Assembly: GCF_900460245.1 (NCBI RefSeq)
Contig: NZ_UHIP01000001.1
Location: 1,922,001-1,986,000 of the forward strand
Direction: 5' to 3'
DNA length: 64,000 nt
Source of the DNA: Vibrio fluvialis
GTDB taxonomy: Bacteria; Pseudomonadota; Gammaproteobacteria; Enterobacterales; Vibrionaceae
A program made the translations under genes and the position numbers. Below, one piece after another: positions 9,653 to 21,585 of this stretch. The notes beneath the pieces were generated by a model. The model was not told the origin of the DNA and did not search any database. It was given only the letters and a program-made list of their open reading frames with translations. The first letter of the stretch is position 1. Each line of letters opens with the position of its first letter.

Positions 9653-12547
9653 TTAGTCTCGCACGGGAGCGGGGGCCAATACTTCTCGGTTCCCGTTGTG
9701 CCCTGGAGCACTGACTATACCCTGTGCTTCAAGCTGTTCGACAATTCGTGCTGCTCGGTTGTAACCAATCTTAAAACGGCGCTGAACACCGGACACTGAG
9801 CCTCGGCGGGTTTCTACGACGTGTTCGACTACTTGATCAAACAGCGGATCCATTTCTTCATCGCTTTCCATCTTCTCACCCGGCAGTAGAGCATCAGGCC
9901 CTTGATCACCGTTAGTGATCTCGCTGATGTAGTTTGGCTTACCACGCGCTTTCCAGTTGTTCACAACAGCATGCACGTCATCATCGGAAGCAAACGCACC
10001 ATGCACGCGAATCGTATGGCTTGAACCTGGCGGTAGATAAAGCATGTCACCCATACCCAACAATGATTCTGCGCCACCTTGGTCGAGAATGGTTCGTGAG
10101 TCCGTTTTGGTTGAAACCGTAAACGCCACGCGAGTTGGGATGTTGGCTTTGATTAAGCCGGTGATTACATCGACTGACGGACGCTGAGTCGCCAGAATCA
10201 GGTGAATCCCCGCGGCGCGCGCCTTTTGGGCCAGACGCGCAATCAGCTCTTCCACTTTCTTACCAACCACCATCATCAGGTCAGCAAATTCATCCACCAC
10301 GACTACGATGTAAGGCAGTTTTTCCAACAGCGGTGGTTCAGGATCCATACTGTCCCCTTCCTGCCATAACGGATCGTGAATCGGGTGACCAGCTTCCGCT
10401 GCCATTTTCAACTTATCGTTGAAGCCTTTAATGTTCCGCACGCCCAACACTGACATCAGTTTGTAGCGACGTTCCATTTCTCCCACACACCAACGAAGAG
10501 CATTGGAGGCATCTTTCATGTCGGTTACCACTTCAGACAGCAGATGAGGGATCCCTTCATAAACGGACAGTTCCAGCATTTTCGGGTCAATCATGATGAA
10601 ACGAACATCCTCCGGAGTCGACTTGTACAGCATACTCAGAATCATGACGTTCACACCCACGGACTTACCGGAACCCGTGGTACCAGCCACCAGCACGTGC
10701 GGCATTTTCGACAGATCGGCGACCACGGCATCACCTGCGATATCCTGGCCCAATACGATGGTTGTCGGTGATTTAGACTCTTTGAACTGCGGACTGCTGA
10801 TGACATCCGACAGATAAACCGTCTGACGGCTCATATTTGGCAGTTCCAGCCCCACATAAGGCTTACCCGGGATCACCTCAACCACACGTACCGCCATCGC
10901 TGACAGTGAACGGGCAAGATCCATCGACAAGCTCGAAATACGGCTAACTTTCACGCCAGGAGCCAAATCCAGCTCAAAACGGGTAATCACTGGTCCTGGG
11001 AATATATCCACGACCTGCGCCTGAATTTTGTAATCGGCCAGTTTCGATTCAACCAAACGTGCAATCTCTTCCAGCGCTTCACGATCGATAAAGTTTTCAC
11101 GTTTCTCTGGATGATACAACAGCTCCAACGTCGGCATCGGCTCCGTCGGTTTAGGCAGATTCGCATCTTTTTGAATCAAGAACGGATTCTGTTTGGCCGC
11201 CATATTTGCCTGAGCCTCAGAGACTAAGCTCTGGAATGCTTTGACATCCTGATCGTCGTCCTCGTCGAATTCGTCATCAATGTATTGAAGCTCATCATCC
11301 ACTTCGTCTGTTATCACGTTATTCGAGACGCTCGGTTCGTCGCTGTCGTCGTCATCCAGGATGTCAAAGTTGGAAATAGTCGGCTCAATATGAACGTGAT
11401 CCTCTTCAACATCATCAATCGTATGACTAAAGGCAATCGGATCCACCTGCGGTTGAACGGGTTCTGAAACGGCAAAAGTGGGATCACTGATAGACGCATT
11501 CTCAATCTGCGGCGCTGCTTCATCCCATGGTAGCGTATCATCGGCGAAATCATCTTCTTCGCGGGCTACCATTTCCAGCTCTTCAATCGTGGCGCCCAAT
11601 TGGCGACTGCGTGAACTTTCTAAGGTTTCTTCGTCTTCTTCAAAGCTGTACAACGGAGAGGATGTCGGTGTTACCTCGGGTGCTTTATTTGCCTGAGGTT
11701 GAGCCACCGTCTCCTTGCGTTCAGGCATGTGAATGTTAAAGCGTCGTTCTTCTGATGCGGGTAGCGTGTCCGCTTCACGGACAGGCTCTTCAAACGACAT
11801 TGTTGGCGCTTCTGCACATGCAGTTTGTTGCGCTAATGAGTTGGTCACAAGCTCAGTAACCATAGGAGTCACCAGTTGCGGTGCAACAATCTCTTCTTTC
11901 TCACCGCGCAGTCGATTAATCAGCCAGTGGAAACCACGAATACTGGATTCACCCAATCTCTCTACGATATTCAGCCAAGAGATCCCCGTCAGCAGGGTAA
12001 ATCCGGCTCCCCAAAGAAACAGCAGTGCCAGAGTGGTTCCCAACACGTTTAGGGTTGGTAAGGCGAGGCTGGTGAGCACATCACCGACAACACCACCGGA
12101 AGAGAAATACCAGATATCATCAAAGTTGATGTCTGCTAAGCCACAGCTGGTCAGCAATAACACCACTAAGCCCAGAAGGCGTGTTCCCCAGAGCATAAGA
12201 TCAATGGATTCATCTTCGTCACGATTGCGCAGCAAAATCCAGGAGATTACCGTCAGAATGACAGGCAGCGGATAGGCAAGCGAGCCAAAGACAAAAAACA
12301 GAGTATCGGCGACCCAGGCACCAACAATGCCACCTGCATTCTGAATATCAGATCCCCAAGCCGTTTGCGACCAGGATGGATCAGCAGGATTGAAAGTCAG
12401 CAGAGCGACCGCTAAAAGAATGGATGCCAGTACAGCCAGAATCAGCCCGCACTCGCGAAGACGTTGTACACCACTTAAACGAGAAGACTGAGGCTCTTCA
12501 CTCGTTTTGATAATGGTTTCGACTTTATTGTTGTTCTCTTTGAACAT
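9653..12547 (-). CDS. ftsK: DNA translocase FtsK
   Basis: A 964-residue septal DNA pump that clears the chromosome terminus and activates XerCD at dif. The N-terminal 190 residues hold four to five membrane segments. A long acidic, low-complexity linker follows (many DEVDDE and EDDD runs, about 230-470). The RecA-like motor has Walker A GTTGSGKS and Walker [14 protein letters not shown]. The C-terminal winged-helix gamma domain ([19 protein letters not shown]) reads the polar KOPS sequences. The start MFKENNNK at 12547 has only a weak ribosome-binding site. The linker makes it shorter than the E. coli protein. Confidence 0.97.
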   Translation of the reverse strand: MFKENNNKVETIIKTSEEPQSSRLSGVQRLRECGLILAVLASILLAVALLTFNPADPSWSQTAWGSDIQNAGGIVGAWVADTLFFVFGSLAYPLPVILTVISWILLRNRDEDESIDLMLWGTRLLGLVVLLLTSCGLADINFDDIWYFSSGGVVGDVLTSLALPTLNVLGTTLALLFLWGAGFTLLTGISWLNIVERLGESSIRGFHWLINRLRGEKEEIVAPQLVTPMVTELVTNSLAQQTACAEAPTMSFEEPVREADTLPASEERRFNIHMPERKETVAQPQANKAPEVTPTSSPLYSFEEDEETLESSRSRQLGATIEELEMVAREEDDFADDTLPWDEAAPQIENASISDPTFAVSEPVQPQVDPIAFSHTIDDVEEDHVHIEPTISNFDILDDDDSDEPSVSNNVITDEVDDELQYIDDEFDEDDDQDVKAFQSLVSEAQANMAAKQNPFLIQKDANLPKPTEPMPTLELLYHPEKRENFIDREALEEIARLVESKLADYKIQAQVVDIFPGPVITRFELDLAPGVKVSRISSLSMDLARSLSAMAVRVVEVIPGKPYVGLELPNMSRQTVYLSDVISSPQFKESKSPTTIVLGQDIAGDAVVADLSKMPHVLVAGTTGSGKSVGVNVMILSMLYKSTPEDVRFIMIDPKMLELSVYEGIPHLLSEVVTDMKDASNALRWCVGEMERRYKLMSVLGVRNIKGFNDKLKMAAEAGHPIHDPLWQEGDSMDPEPPLLEKLPYIVVVVDEFADLMMVVGKKVEELIARLAQKARAAGIHLILATQRPSVDVITGLIKANIPTRVAFTVSTKTDSRTILDQGGAESLLGMGDMLYLPPGSSHTIRVHGAFASDDDVHAVVNNWKARGKPNYISEITNGDQGPDALLPGEKMESDEEMDPLFDQVVEHVVETRRGSVSGVQRRFKIGYNRAARIVEQLEAQGIVSAPGHNGNREVLAPAPVRD

Positions 12548-12616
12548 AAACCAACTTGAATATGATTATGGCCAATGGGGGTATCACTATACGCACATTG
12601 GTAGGGTGAAAACAGT

Positions 12617-12638
12617 CCGAGCGGCAAAAGCCGCTCGG
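12617..12638 (-). terminator. Hairpin downstream of lrp, probable terminator
   Basis: CCGAGCGGC - AAAA - GCCGCTCGG, a perfect 9-bp stem about 90 bp downstream of the lrp stop on the minus strand, followed there by ACTGTTTTC. The T-run is imperfect. Confidence 0.6.
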
Positions 12639-12730
12639 TTTGTTCGAAGATTTAACCATATCAAGGTCAAAAACCCAATTAGCGAAAGTCAGAATGTGGA
12701 AAGAAGTACCACTATTCCGACGAATTCTAA

Positions 12731-13225
12731 TTAACGAGTCTTGATGACCAATTGGTTAGTCTGCTTCACTTCTTCCATCACCACGTAAGTACGAGTGTCG
12801 TTTACACCCGGTAAGCGCAACAAAGTATCCCCTAGCAGCTTACGGTATGCACCCATATCAGATACACGTGTTTTGAGCAGATAGTCGAAGTCACCAGATA
12901 CCAGATGACATTCCTGAATATCATCCAGCTTTTGAACCGCTGTATTAAACTGTTCAAATACATCCGGAGCACCACGGTTTAGCGTGATCTCTACAAACAC
13001 CAAAAGCGAAGCGTCAAGATACTGCGGATTCAACAACGCGGTGTAACCCGTAATGTAGCCCTGACGCTCTAATCGACGAACACGTTCCAAACATGGAGTT
13101 GGAGAAAGACCCACACGCTTAGACAATTCAACATTCGAAATACGACCGTCTTTCTGCAACTCATTCAAAATGTTGCGGTCGATACGGTCTAAATCCTTGG
13201 ACGGCCTTTTATAGTTGTCTGCCAT
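12731..13225 (-). CDS. lrp: Leucine-responsive regulatory protein Lrp
   Basis: A 164-residue Lrp/AsnC-family global regulator. The N-terminal helix-turn-helix (NVELSKRVGLSPTPCLERVR) is followed by the RAM effector domain (LVFVEITLNRGAPDVFEQF to CHLVSGDFDYLLKTR). Its length and sequence match enteric Lrp very closely. Start ATG 13225 has AGGTGGA upstream. It is divergent from ald, a typical Lrp/AsnC-controlled amino-acid gene, so the 155-bp gap between them probably serves both genes. Confidence 0.97.
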   Translation of the reverse strand: MADNYKRPSKDLDRIDRNILNELQKDGRISNVELSKRVGLSPTPCLERVRRLERQGYITGYTALLNPQYLDASLLVFVEITLNRGAPDVFEQFNTAVQKLDDIQECHLVSGDFDYLLKTRVSDMGAYRKLLGDTLLRLPGVNDTRTYVVMEEVKQTNQLVIKTR

Positions 13226-13380
13226 TTTTTATTCCACCTTATTACTTCCTTGCAAAAATATATACTACAACTTTTTAATATTCAGTATCAAATATCATAT
13301 TGTACTAACTATACTAGCCATAAATTCGATACAAAAACCCTACAATAGTCAATACAACCACATAAATATAAGGAGTCAGG
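13226..13380. promoter_or_regulatory. Divergent lrp/ald promoter region
   Basis: An AT-rich 155-bp region between start codons, with the ald ribosome-binding site AAGGAG at 13369. TACAAT (13340-13345) is a plausible -10 for ald. Lrp binding here would be expected from the gene pair, but individual Lrp sites are too degenerate to assign by eye. Confidence 0.5.
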
Positions 13381-14505
13381 ATGATCATTGGCGTACCAAA
13401 GGAAATCAAAAACCACGAATACCGTGTGGGTATGATTCCAGCAAGCGTGAGAGAGCTTGCCTCACATGGCCACCAAGTCTTTGTTGAAACAAATGCCGGT
13501 GCCGGTATCGGCTTTTCAGACGATGATTACATCGCTGTAGGCGCATCCATTCTTCCTACTGCTGCAGACGTATTTGCGAAAGCAGACATGATTGTAAAGG
13601 TTAAGGAACCTCAAGCTGTCGAACGAGCTATGCTCCGAGAGGGACAAATTTTATTTACGTATTTGCACCTCGCTCCAGATTTTCCACAAACTGAAGAGCT
13701 AATCAAGAGCAAAGCTGTCTGCATAGCCTATGAGACTGTAACAGATAATATGGGTCGCTTGCCACTATTAGCACCAATGTCTGAAGTTGCTGGTCGTATG
13801 TCTATTCAAGCAGGTGCACTTACGCTGGAAAAATCACACGGTGGCAGCGGGCTGTTGCTGGGTGGAGTACCGGGAGTAGCACCAGCCAAAGTCGTCGTTA
13901 TTGGCGGCGGCGTCGTCGGCGCAAATGCCGCACGCATGGCGATTGGCTTACGTGCTGATGTCACCATTCTTGACCGTAATGTCGATACGCTACGTAAACT
14001 CGATGAGGAGTTTCAAGGCCGTGCAAAAGTCGTTTACTCCACAGAAGATGCGATTGAAAAATATGTACTGGATGCAGATTTGGTGATTGGCGCCGTTCTT
14101 ATTCCGGGTGCTGCCGCGCCGAAACTGGTGACCAAAGACCATATTCGTCGCATGAAACCAGGTTCTGCCGTTGTGGATGTGGCGATTGACCAAGGAGGTT
14201 GCTTTGAAACCTCGCACGCCACCACACATGCCAACCCGACTTATATTGTGGATGACGTCGTGCACTACTGCGTGGCGAACATGCCTGGCGCTGTGGCTCG
14301 TACTTCAACCTTTGCGCTCAACAATGCAACCCTGCCTTACATTGTTAAATTGGCGAATAAAGGCTATCAAGCTGCACTAGCATCAGATCCTGGCTTTATG
14401 AAAGGACTGAATGTCATTCATGGCCATGTGACCTGTAAAGAGGTCGCTGACAACTTCGATTTGGCATACGTTGCACCGGGCGAAGCCATCGCCATGTTCA
14501 ATTAA
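13381..14505 (+). CDS. ald: Alanine dehydrogenase
   Basis: A 374-residue NAD-dependent enzyme catalysing L-alanine + NAD+ to pyruvate + ammonia + NADH. The substrate-site pieces VKVKEPQ and YLHLAPD are in the N-terminal domain. The dinucleotide-binding segment [20 protein letters not shown] follows in the centre, then [14 protein letters not shown] and the conserved [11 protein letters not shown]. It has the usual family length. Start ATG 13381 has a strong AAGGAG. It is divergent from lrp, which suggests alanine/leucine-responsive control. Confidence 0.97.
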   Translation: MIIGVPKEIKNHEYRVGMIPASVRELASHGHQVFVETNAGAGIGFSDDDYIAVGASILPTAADVFAKADMIVKVKEPQAVERAMLREGQILFTYLHLAPDFPQTEELIKSKAVCIAYETVTDNMGRLPLLAPMSEVAGRMSIQAGALTLEKSHGGSGLLLGGVPGVAPAKVVVIGGGVVGANAARMAIGLRADVTILDRNVDTLRKLDEEFQGRAKVVYSTEDAIEKYVLDADLVIGAVLIPGAAAPKLVTKDHIRRMKPGSAVVDVAIDQGGCFETSHATTHANPTYIVDDVVHYCVANMPGAVARTSTFALNNATLPYIVKLANKGYQAALASDPGFMKGLNVIHGHVTCKEVADNFDLAYVAPGEAIAMFN

Positions 14506-14522
14506 CCCAGACCGCTTGCAAT

Positions 14523-14542
14523 AGCCGGGCTAATGCCCGGTT
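14523..14542. terminator. Hairpin between convergent ald and methyltransferase genes
   Basis: CCGGGC - TAAT - GCCCGG stem flanked by AG/TT. There is no proper T-run on either side, so it is only a possible terminator. Confidence 0.4.
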
Positions 14543-14543
14543 A

Positions 14544-15734
14544 TCATTGTTTGCAGGCGTGAACCAGAATGTTTCTGGGCGTCACATCCCGCTTGCAAAA
14601 CTCTGACAACGTCACCTGGTAGCCACGCTCTTCCAAATACATCGCCTTATCCAACACCAACCACAGCTCTAGTAATCGGCGAAAGCCTGACTGCACCAGA
14701 CTCAATCTCTCCATGGTCCAGAATCGCAGCTCACCGCAATGCTGAAAGTGCGCATAGTCCACACCCGGCAACTCAATCCCTTTCTGCTGAGCCGCCCATT
14801 GGCAAAATGCAACGAACTCCTCGCTCAATTGGGACTTTTTAATACTGGGTACGGGCAGATATTCCATCAGTCCCAATTCCGCCCTCAACAATTCATCAAA
14901 ACCTAATCGATAACTCATCTCTGCAAAGCGATGACGCCGTACACGTTCTCCCCCCGTTACCGTTTCCTGTAGGGGAATGCGCAGTTCCTGACGAGTCAAA
15001 CTCAAAGCAGACGCCAGAGCAGGCTGCGACAAGCACTGATAGCGATCAGATTGCACCAGATGATAACAGCATGGCGAAAAGCTTATGGCCTGTAACGACG
15101 CATCCGTCGCGTATTGCATCAAACGGACATGCAGATCACCGCATGCATGTAACGCAATCGCATGTTGAACCGACGAAAAGCAGCATCGACTCCGTTCATC
15201 AAATGCATCGCCCTGAACAAACTGCATCGATAAGCCCAGAGCATCCGCATCCGACTGACCAGATTCACACAGCGCATGTTGGAACTCAAAACTGGTAACC
15301 TTTTGCCCAGTCGCACTGGCCAAAACACGCCCCAGATAACCTTTCCCAGAGCACCATTCCAGCCATTCTTGGGCTTGGTGGCAAGTTATCGCTGCTCCAC
15401 CAATTAGACGGATCTGCTCCAGCTTTCGACCTGGTATACCCGTTTCTATTGCTGCTGTATCTATTGCTTGACAAGACGCTGATGGTAGTTGCAACGAACG
15501 GTGAATATTCTCCAACCCTTCAATAAATTTACCGATCTGGGGAAGAAGAGTGGCAGGTGATGCCTTAAACTGCTCAATTTGGTGTTCAGAAAGCGACATC
15601 AGCCAACGTTGCAGATCCGGATGGCTATCAGTCCAGGGGGCATGGGGTTGAGCACTAAGATGAAAAGACTCAAACCGCCAAAGAGGCTGAGTTTGAGTCA
15701 AAAATTGATCGAGATGTAGAAAAAGTTCACGCAT
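14544..15734 (-). CDS. SAM-dependent methyltransferase-like protein (GSTCD-type fold)
   Basis: A 396-residue protein. A helical N-terminal part (1-120) precedes a class I methyltransferase core: glycine-rich motif EWCSGKGYLGR (126-136), acidic motif SFEFQ (148-152), ALHACGD (194-200) and the proline/cysteine motif SPCCYH (220-225). The combination resembles the methyltransferase domain of GSTCD-like proteins. The substrate is unknown; CCYH-type motifs suggest an RNA or small-molecule acceptor, which is inference. It stands alone, convergent with ald and separated by 60 bp from the upstream cysB gene on the same strand. Confidence 0.75.
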   Translation of the reverse strand: MRELFLHLDQFLTQTQPLWRFESFHLSAQPHAPWTDSHPDLQRWLMSLSEHQIEQFKASPATLLPQIGKFIEGLENIHRSLQLPSASCQAIDTAAIETGIPGRKLEQIRLIGGAAITCHQAQEWLEWCSGKGYLGRVLASATGQKVTSFEFQHALCESGQSDADALGLSMQFVQGDAFDERSRCCFSSVQHAIALHACGDLHVRLMQYATDASLQAISFSPCCYHLVQSDRYQCLSQPALASALSLTRQELRIPLQETVTGGERVRRHRFAEMSYRLGFDELLRAELGLMEYLPVPSIKKSQLSEEFVAFCQWAAQQKGIELPGVDYAHFQHCGELRFWTMERLSLVQSGFRRLLELWLVLDKAMYLEERGYQVTLSEFCKRDVTPRNILVHACKQ

Positions 15735-15794
15735 GCCTGTCCCCTGTTTGAAGCGCTATTGTAGGAGGAAGGCATTGAAGGTCAATGATTTGTC

Positions 15795-17064
<1,270 letters not shown>

Positions 17065-17829
17065 ATGAATATCGGTTTAATTATTGCTCTGATTGCCATT
17101 TTGCTGGTTTTAGTTCTGGGCTATAACATCATGCTTCAGTACAAAGTCAAAGTAGAAACCGCGAAGAAACAGGAATCCTCGCGTTACCTAGCGATTATCG
17201 ACGCAACAGAAGATCTGATTGGCAATGCTCATCACATGCCATTTAGCAAAGATCTGTTGGTCTGCCTCAATAATCGCATTCTGGACGCTTTGCAGAACAT
17301 GTATGAGCTGGATCCAAAGAATAAACAGCTACAGCAGCGCATTGAAAACATGAACGCGCAAATCAAAAACCTGCAAGATAACCATCCGGGTAATGAGAGC
17401 ACCAGTTTCAAAGTACCAAGTAGCGATAAACAAGCGATCATGATGCTAAAACTGGTTAAACGCCTGCGTGATACTATTCGTAGCGAGCACAATAAAGGTC
17501 GTTTTGATACACAAGCGTATGTTACAGAGAATGCACGCTTAGAGACGATTCAGATTCGTATCAACATCGAAAACGTGATTAAACGTTCTAATGATGCGAT
17601 TGTGCGTGGTCAACCTGGCACTGCGGTACAACTGCTGCGCAAAGGCCTGGAAGTGCTGAGCACGAAAAATGACAGCTATTCAAACCAGGCACGCGAGAAG
17701 CTTCAGTCTATGTTTGATGAACTGCAACAGCGCCGCCAGTCTAAAAGTGCCGCTGAGTTACAACAAATCGAAGAGAACGAGCGTAATAGTGATATGGAAG
17801 CTCTCTTTGGTGAAAAGAAAAAATGGTAA
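17065..17829 (+). CDS. Membrane-anchored coiled-coil protein of unknown function
   Basis: A 254-residue protein with one N-terminal membrane segment (IGLIIALIAILLVLVLGYNI, 3-22) and then an all-helical, charged body with coiled-coil character (about 75-120 and 190-250). The tail is rich in Q, E and K and ends in FGEKKKW. I do not recognise a domain. The topology fits a cytoplasmic-facing single-pass protein. It is the sole gene between the cysB divergent region and a terminator, so it is monocistronic. The ribosome-binding site is weak (ACGGATTAT before ATG). Confidence 0.75.
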   Translation: MNIGLIIALIAILLVLVLGYNIMLQYKVKVETAKKQESSRYLAIIDATEDLIGNAHHMPFSKDLLVCLNNRILDALQNMYELDPKNKQLQQRIENMNAQIKNLQDNHPGNESTSFKVPSSDKQAIMMLKLVKRLRDTIRSEHNKGRFDTQAYVTENARLETIQIRINIENVIKRSNDAIVRGQPGTAVQLLRKGLEVLSTKNDSYSNQAREKLQSMFDELQQRRQSKSAAELQQIEENERNSDMEALFGEKKKW

Positions 17830-17863
17830 TATACTCGCCCAACGAGTACCGATTGAATTAAAC

Positions 17864-17888
17864 AAAGGTCGCTTGAGCGACCTTTTTT
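17864..17888 (+). terminator. Intrinsic terminator after the coiled-coil protein gene
   Basis: AAAGGTCGC - TTGA - GCGACCTTT stem followed by more T residues, 13 bp before miaE. Confidence 0.9.
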
Positions 17889-17900
17889 ATTGTTAACGAC

Positions 17901-18680
17901 ATGACCAATACACCTGCAATTCAACAACTTCTGGAACCAATTAATCAGTTCCTCCATTGCCAAACTCCTAATGCCTGGATTGAAGAAGCCCGCAAGCCAG
18001 AGAATCTGCCAACAATTTTGCTCGACCACTTGATGTGTGAGCTCAAAGCCGGCCAGTCAGCGATGTATCTCATTCGCAAGTATGCTGTTGACCATGAGAG
18101 TCAACACTCTCTGTTGGACTGGTTTAAACCATACGAAGATTTTGCGTATCGCAACATCGGTTCGATGGAAACGTTAAAAGGCAAAAGTCAGATTTCCAAA
18201 GCAATCATGGCCAAATCAACCTCACCTTACAGTCAGGATTTGATTGATAAGATGGTATTACTGATCAAAGAAGAGCTACACCATTTCTATCAAGTTCTGG
18301 AAGTGATGGAAAGCCGCGGCATTGCTTACGAGTCGACTCCGGCCAGCCGCTATGCGAAAGGTCTGTTGGCTCACATGAAAACTCATGAACCACAAACACT
18401 CATCGATAAGCTGATCATCGGCGCTTACATTGAAGCGCGCTCCTGTGAGCGATTTGCTCGCCTTGCACCGCATCTTGATGAAGACATCGCTAAATTTTAT
18501 GTCTCACTGCTACGTTCTGAAGCACGCCATTATCAAGACTATCTGACACTGGCCGAGCAAATTGCCGGACAGGACATCAGCGAGCGTATTGCCTACTTTG
18601 GCCACGTGGAAGCTGAATTGATATCGTCCCCCGATGACGGCTTCAAATTTCACAGCGGTGTTCCAGCAAATCACCTATAA
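17901..18680 (+). CDS. miaE: tRNA-(ms2io6A)-hydroxylase MiaE
   Basis: A 259-residue non-haem diiron monooxygenase that hydroxylates the isopentenyl group of ms2i6A-37 in tRNAs. Carboxylate and histidine ligands are visible in four helices: CELKAGQSA, KEELHHFYQ, IEARSCERF and RSEARHYQDY. Its length is normal. It follows a terminator closely and ends at a bidirectional terminator shared with pyrF, so it is probably transcribed alone. Confidence 0.95.
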   Translation: MTNTPAIQQLLEPINQFLHCQTPNAWIEEARKPENLPTILLDHLMCELKAGQSAMYLIRKYAVDHESQHSLLDWFKPYEDFAYRNIGSMETLKGKSQISKAIMAKSTSPYSQDLIDKMVLLIKEELHHFYQVLEVMESRGIAYESTPASRYAKGLLAHMKTHEPQTLIDKLIIGAYIEARSCERFARLAPHLDEDIAKFYVSLLRSEARHYQDYLTLAEQIAGQDISERIAYFGHVEAELISSPDDGFKFHSGVPANHL

Positions 18681-18706
18681 AAAAGGTCAGCTTAAGCTGA
18701 CCTTTT
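18681..18706. terminator. Bidirectional terminator between miaE and pyrF
   Basis: A perfect 26-bp palindrome, AAAAGGTCAGCTT / AAGCTGACCTTTT, between convergent genes. Confidence 0.9.
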
Positions 18707-18722
18707 CCATTCAATTATGACC

Positions 18723-19418
18723 TCAAACCAGAGACGCATTGATCGCAGCAAGCACTTTTGCAGGCTCAGCAGCTTGCGTAATCGGACGACCAATCACGAG
18801 GTAATCTGAACCTGCCTGAACCGCTTCGTATGGCGTCATAATACGGCGTTGATCGCCCACTTCCGAGCCAGCCGGGCGAATGCCCGGTGTTACCAGCTTA
18901 AACTCCTGACCAAGGCTCGATTTCAGCATGCTCGCTTCTTGTGCCGAGCAGACAACACCATCCAAACCGGAGTTTTTAGTCAGTGTTGCTAAACGCATGA
19001 CTTGCTGTTGCGGTTCCACATCCAAACCGATGCCTGCCAGGTCACTTTGCTCCATGCTGGTCAATACGGTCACGCCGATCAACCATGGACGGTCTTTACC
19101 ATATGGTTCAAGGATCTCGCGTGACGCCGTCATCATGCGTTCGCCGCCGCTGGCATGGACGTTAACCATCCACACACCAAGTTCAGCCGCGGCTCTCACT
19201 GCTTTTGAGCAGGTATTGGGAATATCATGAAACTTGAGGTCTAAGAAGACTGAGAAACCGCGTTTGTGCAGCTCACGTACAAATTCAGGACCAAACAACG
19301 TAAACATCTCTTTACCGACTTTCAATCGACAACTCGCTGGGTCGATTCTATCGACAAATGCCAGCGCATCCGCCTGATTGTCATAATCCAGTGCAACGAT
19401 CACTTTTTGGTCGTTCAT
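18723..19418 (-). CDS. pyrF: Orotidine 5'-phosphate decarboxylase
   Basis: A 231-residue TIM-barrel enzyme catalysing OMP to UMP, the last step of de novo UMP synthesis. The catalytic [10 protein letters not shown] segment and the phosphate-binding end TPGIRP ... VIGRPIT are visible. I take ATG 19418 ([13 protein letters not shown]), with TTAGGAGT upstream. The open frame runs 27 codons further, but through the lapB terminator. That terminator separates it from lapAB, so it probably has its own promoter. Confidence 0.97.
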   Translation of the reverse strand: MNDQKVIVALDYDNQADALAFVDRIDPASCRLKVGKEMFTLFGPEFVRELHKRGFSVFLDLKFHDIPNTCSKAVRAAAELGVWMVNVHASGGERMMTASREILEPYGKDRPWLIGVTVLTSMEQSDLAGIGLDVEPQQQVMRLATLTKNSGLDGVVCSAQEASMLKSSLGQEFKLVTPGIRPAGSEVGDQRRIMTPYEAVQAGSDYLVIGRPITQAAEPAKVLAAINASLV

Positions 19419-19446
19419 TTCTACTCCTAAGATACGCGTTGAGCCT

Positions 19447-19473
19447 AAAAAAATGCAGCCTATCCAGCTGCAT
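19447..19473 (-). terminator. Intrinsic terminator after lapB
   Basis: On the minus strand ATGCAGC - TGGATAG - GCTGCAT is followed by seven T residues, between the lapB stop and the pyrF start. Confidence 0.85.
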
Positions 19474-19508
19474 GTCTTATTTAATCGGCGTCTAGCCAAT
19501 TTCTACTA

Positions 19509-20678
19509 TTATTCGCCATCTAAGCCGCGAATCGGCTTGATCGAGCCCCACCCTTTACACGATGGACAGTGCCAGTAAAGGGAATGGGTCGAAAAACCAC
19601 ATCGGCGGCAGCGATAATGTGGTTTGACTTTCATTTGCTCACCAACCAGTTTCTGAAGTGTTGACAAGCTCTCTTTCGCTCGGCCCTCTTCCGCTTCAGC
19701 AATATGGTAATCAATCAGACGATAGAAGCCTTTCATGGTTGGATTTTTGACCAGCTGACGGGTCAGCAGTTCTTGAGCCGAGGCAACACCATCATGTTGA
19801 GCAACCATCTGAGCCAGCATCAATTCAGCCGATACCCCGGCCTTGTTAGAGATACACTGACGCAGGAACTGCACAAGTTCTTGCTCTTGACCCAAATGGT
19901 GGTAACACTCTGCCAGTGTTGGCAATACCTCACCAATAAAATCAATATCCTGTTCTAAGACCATCTCCATATATTGGATGGTCTTGCGATAATCTTCATT
20001 TTCCAGATACAACTTGCCGAGCGAGATGCTGGCACGAACACATTTGGGGTCTTCTTGAAGCGCTTTCTTAAATAGTTGAATCGCTTTGCTATCATGACCG
20101 TCGGCTTTCTCTTGCATCGCTAGTTCACACCAGAAATGGGCAATACTCGTTTTCACGCGTTTGCGGCCCATCTTAACTAATGCCTGTGCACAATCGATCG
20201 CCTTGTGCCATTCACGTGTTTGTTGGTAGATAGCAGTCAATTGCTGCAGAGCTGACTCACGATGTTCTGGTTCGTCGACAAGCTGCTCAAATATGCGTTC
20301 GGCGCGGTCGAGAAAACCCGAAACCATATAGTCTTTCGCCAGCTGTTGCAGCGCAAGGTTCTTCTGGTCAATGGTCAGGCCTGAACGAGAGATAAGGTTC
20401 TGGTGAATACGAATAGCGCGGTCAACTTCGCCTCGGGAACGGAAAAGATTACCCAGCGCCAAGTGGGTATCGATGGTCTCGTTATCCACTTGTAATAGTT
20501 CGATAAAGTGATCAACCGCTTTGTCCGATTGATCAGACAATAGCAAGTTCAGCCCCGTTACGTACTGACGGGAGATTTGATGGGAATGCTTCTGCTTGTC
20601 TTGCTGGGCACTACGATTACCCATATACCACCCGTATGCGGCGGCGATTGGCAATAACAAGAAGAGAATTTCTAACAT
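19509..20678 (-). CDS. lapB: Lipopolysaccharide assembly protein LapB (YciM)
   Basis: A 389-residue inner-membrane-anchored TPR protein. An N-terminal membrane segment (MLEILFLLLPIAAAYGWYMG) is followed by about nine TPR units and a C-terminal rubredoxin-like zinc ribbon (CRRCGFSTHS ... WHCPSCKGWG). In enterobacteria LapB helps FtsH degrade LpxC and so sets the rate of LPS synthesis. The lapA gene is 12 bp upstream on the same strand, giving the usual lapAB pair, and a terminator follows. Confidence 0.96.
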   Translation of the reverse strand: MLEILFLLLPIAAAYGWYMGNRSAQQDKQKHSHQISRQYVTGLNLLLSDQSDKAVDHFIELLQVDNETIDTHLALGNLFRSRGEVDRAIRIHQNLISRSGLTIDQKNLALQQLAKDYMVSGFLDRAERIFEQLVDEPEHRESALQQLTAIYQQTREWHKAIDCAQALVKMGRKRVKTSIAHFWCELAMQEKADGHDSKAIQLFKKALQEDPKCVRASISLGKLYLENEDYRKTIQYMEMVLEQDIDFIGEVLPTLAECYHHLGQEQELVQFLRQCISNKAGVSAELMLAQMVAQHDGVASAQELLTRQLVKNPTMKGFYRLIDYHIAEAEEGRAKESLSTLQKLVGEQMKVKPHYRCRRCGFSTHSLYWHCPSCKGWGSIKPIRGLDGE

Positions 20679-20690
20679 CTAAAAACAGCC

Positions 20691-20975
20691 TTATCCGATA
20701 TTCGCTTTTTGTTCTGAAACAGAATGGGATGAGGTTTGTTTTTTCAGCTTTCTGTTCAACTTACGGATTTCAAGTTGCGATTTTAGATGCATGCTTCCAA
20801 AAATGATCCAGGCGATGAGAAAACCTACCACAAAAACCGACCCGAGTAGCGTCGATAGATGGAATTCGCCCTGAGCCAGCAGATAGTTGAACGTTACGAT
20901 CTCCTGATTTTGAGACCCTAACGCCAATGCGATCAGGAAGAGAGCAAGTAACACAACGATTTTTATTATTTTCAT
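20691..20975 (-). CDS. lapA: Lipopolysaccharide assembly protein LapA (YciS)
   Basis: A 94-residue membrane protein with two hydrophobic segments (IVVLLALFLIALALG and LGSVFVVGFLIAWIIFG) and a basic cytoplasmic tail (KLNRKLKKQ). It matches DUF1049/YciS in length and layout and sits directly before lapB. LapA works with LapB/YejM in controlling LpxC turnover in enterobacteria; here that is by homology. Confidence 0.93.
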   Translation of the reverse strand: MKIIKIVVLLALFLIALALGSQNQEIVTFNYLLAQGEFHLSTLLGSVFVVGFLIAWIIFGSMHLKSQLEIRKLNRKLKKQTSSHSVSEQKANIG

Positions 20976-21059
20976 AATCCATTACCTATTCACGAATTGG
21001 CTTCCTGATTATGCAGGAAAACAGCGCGACAAACCATGGCTATTCGAGTTTGCGCCCGC

Positions 21060-21093
21060 AAAAAAGCGGCACACTGAAACAGTATGCCGCTTT
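21060..21093 (-). terminator. Intrinsic terminator after ihfB
   Basis: AAAGCGGCA / TGCCGCTTT with an inner ACTG/CAGT stem, and TTTTTT on the minus strand. Confidence 0.85.
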
Positions 21094-21114
21094 ATACAAG
21101 AATCTTTACGTAAA

Positions 21115-21399
21115 TCAAATGTTTTCGTTTACACGTTCACGAAGTTCTTTACCTGGTTTGAAGTGTGGAACGTATTTACCTTCCAACTCCACTTTTTCAC
21201 CAGTTTTAGGGTTACGCCCTACTCTAGGCTCGCGATAGTGTAGGGAGAAACTGCCGAAACCACGAATTTCGATACGCTCTCCTGCCTCTAAAGTATTCGC
21301 CATGTGCTCAAGAATATCTTTTACTGCGTCTTCGATCTCTTTTGCAGACAGGTGTGTTTGCTCAGCACAGAGTCTTTCAATCAATTCAGACTTAGTCAT
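21115..21399 (-). CDS. ihfB: Integration host factor subunit beta
   Basis: A 94-residue DNA-bending protein of the HU/IHF family. The DNA-intercalating arm ([14 protein letters not shown]) and [10 protein letters not shown] are conserved. The start is ATG 21399 ([10 protein letters not shown]), with GGGAAAC just upstream; the frame continues 37 codons further, but that part is not family sequence. With IHF-alpha it bends DNA sharply, including at sigma-54 promoters such as the one proposed here for dctP. It lies behind rpsA, the conserved rpsA-ihfB order. Confidence 0.97.
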   Translation of the reverse strand: MTKSELIERLCAEQTHLSAKEIEDAVKDILEHMANTLEAGERIEIRGFGSFSLHYREPRVGRNPKTGEKVELEGKYVPHFKPGKELRERVNENI

Positions 21400-21585
21400 A
21401 GTTTCCCTCATCGAGTTTTTATCCTGATTATAGTCAGTAATATCAATTCCAACAAACACTTGCTTAATATTGTAGAAAAAATCTACAGCTTCGCTAAATC
21501 TTTTTTGCACTCAAAAGATTTATTTTATTTGGCAGTTCGAAATCACAAGCCAGAGGAAGGATAAGAGAAGTGTTTAACGAAAGAT

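Noticed and set aside
11733..12275. 180-codon frame antisense to ftsK
   Set aside because: Opposite strand of the membrane domain of ftsK; Ser-rich shadow with no independent support.
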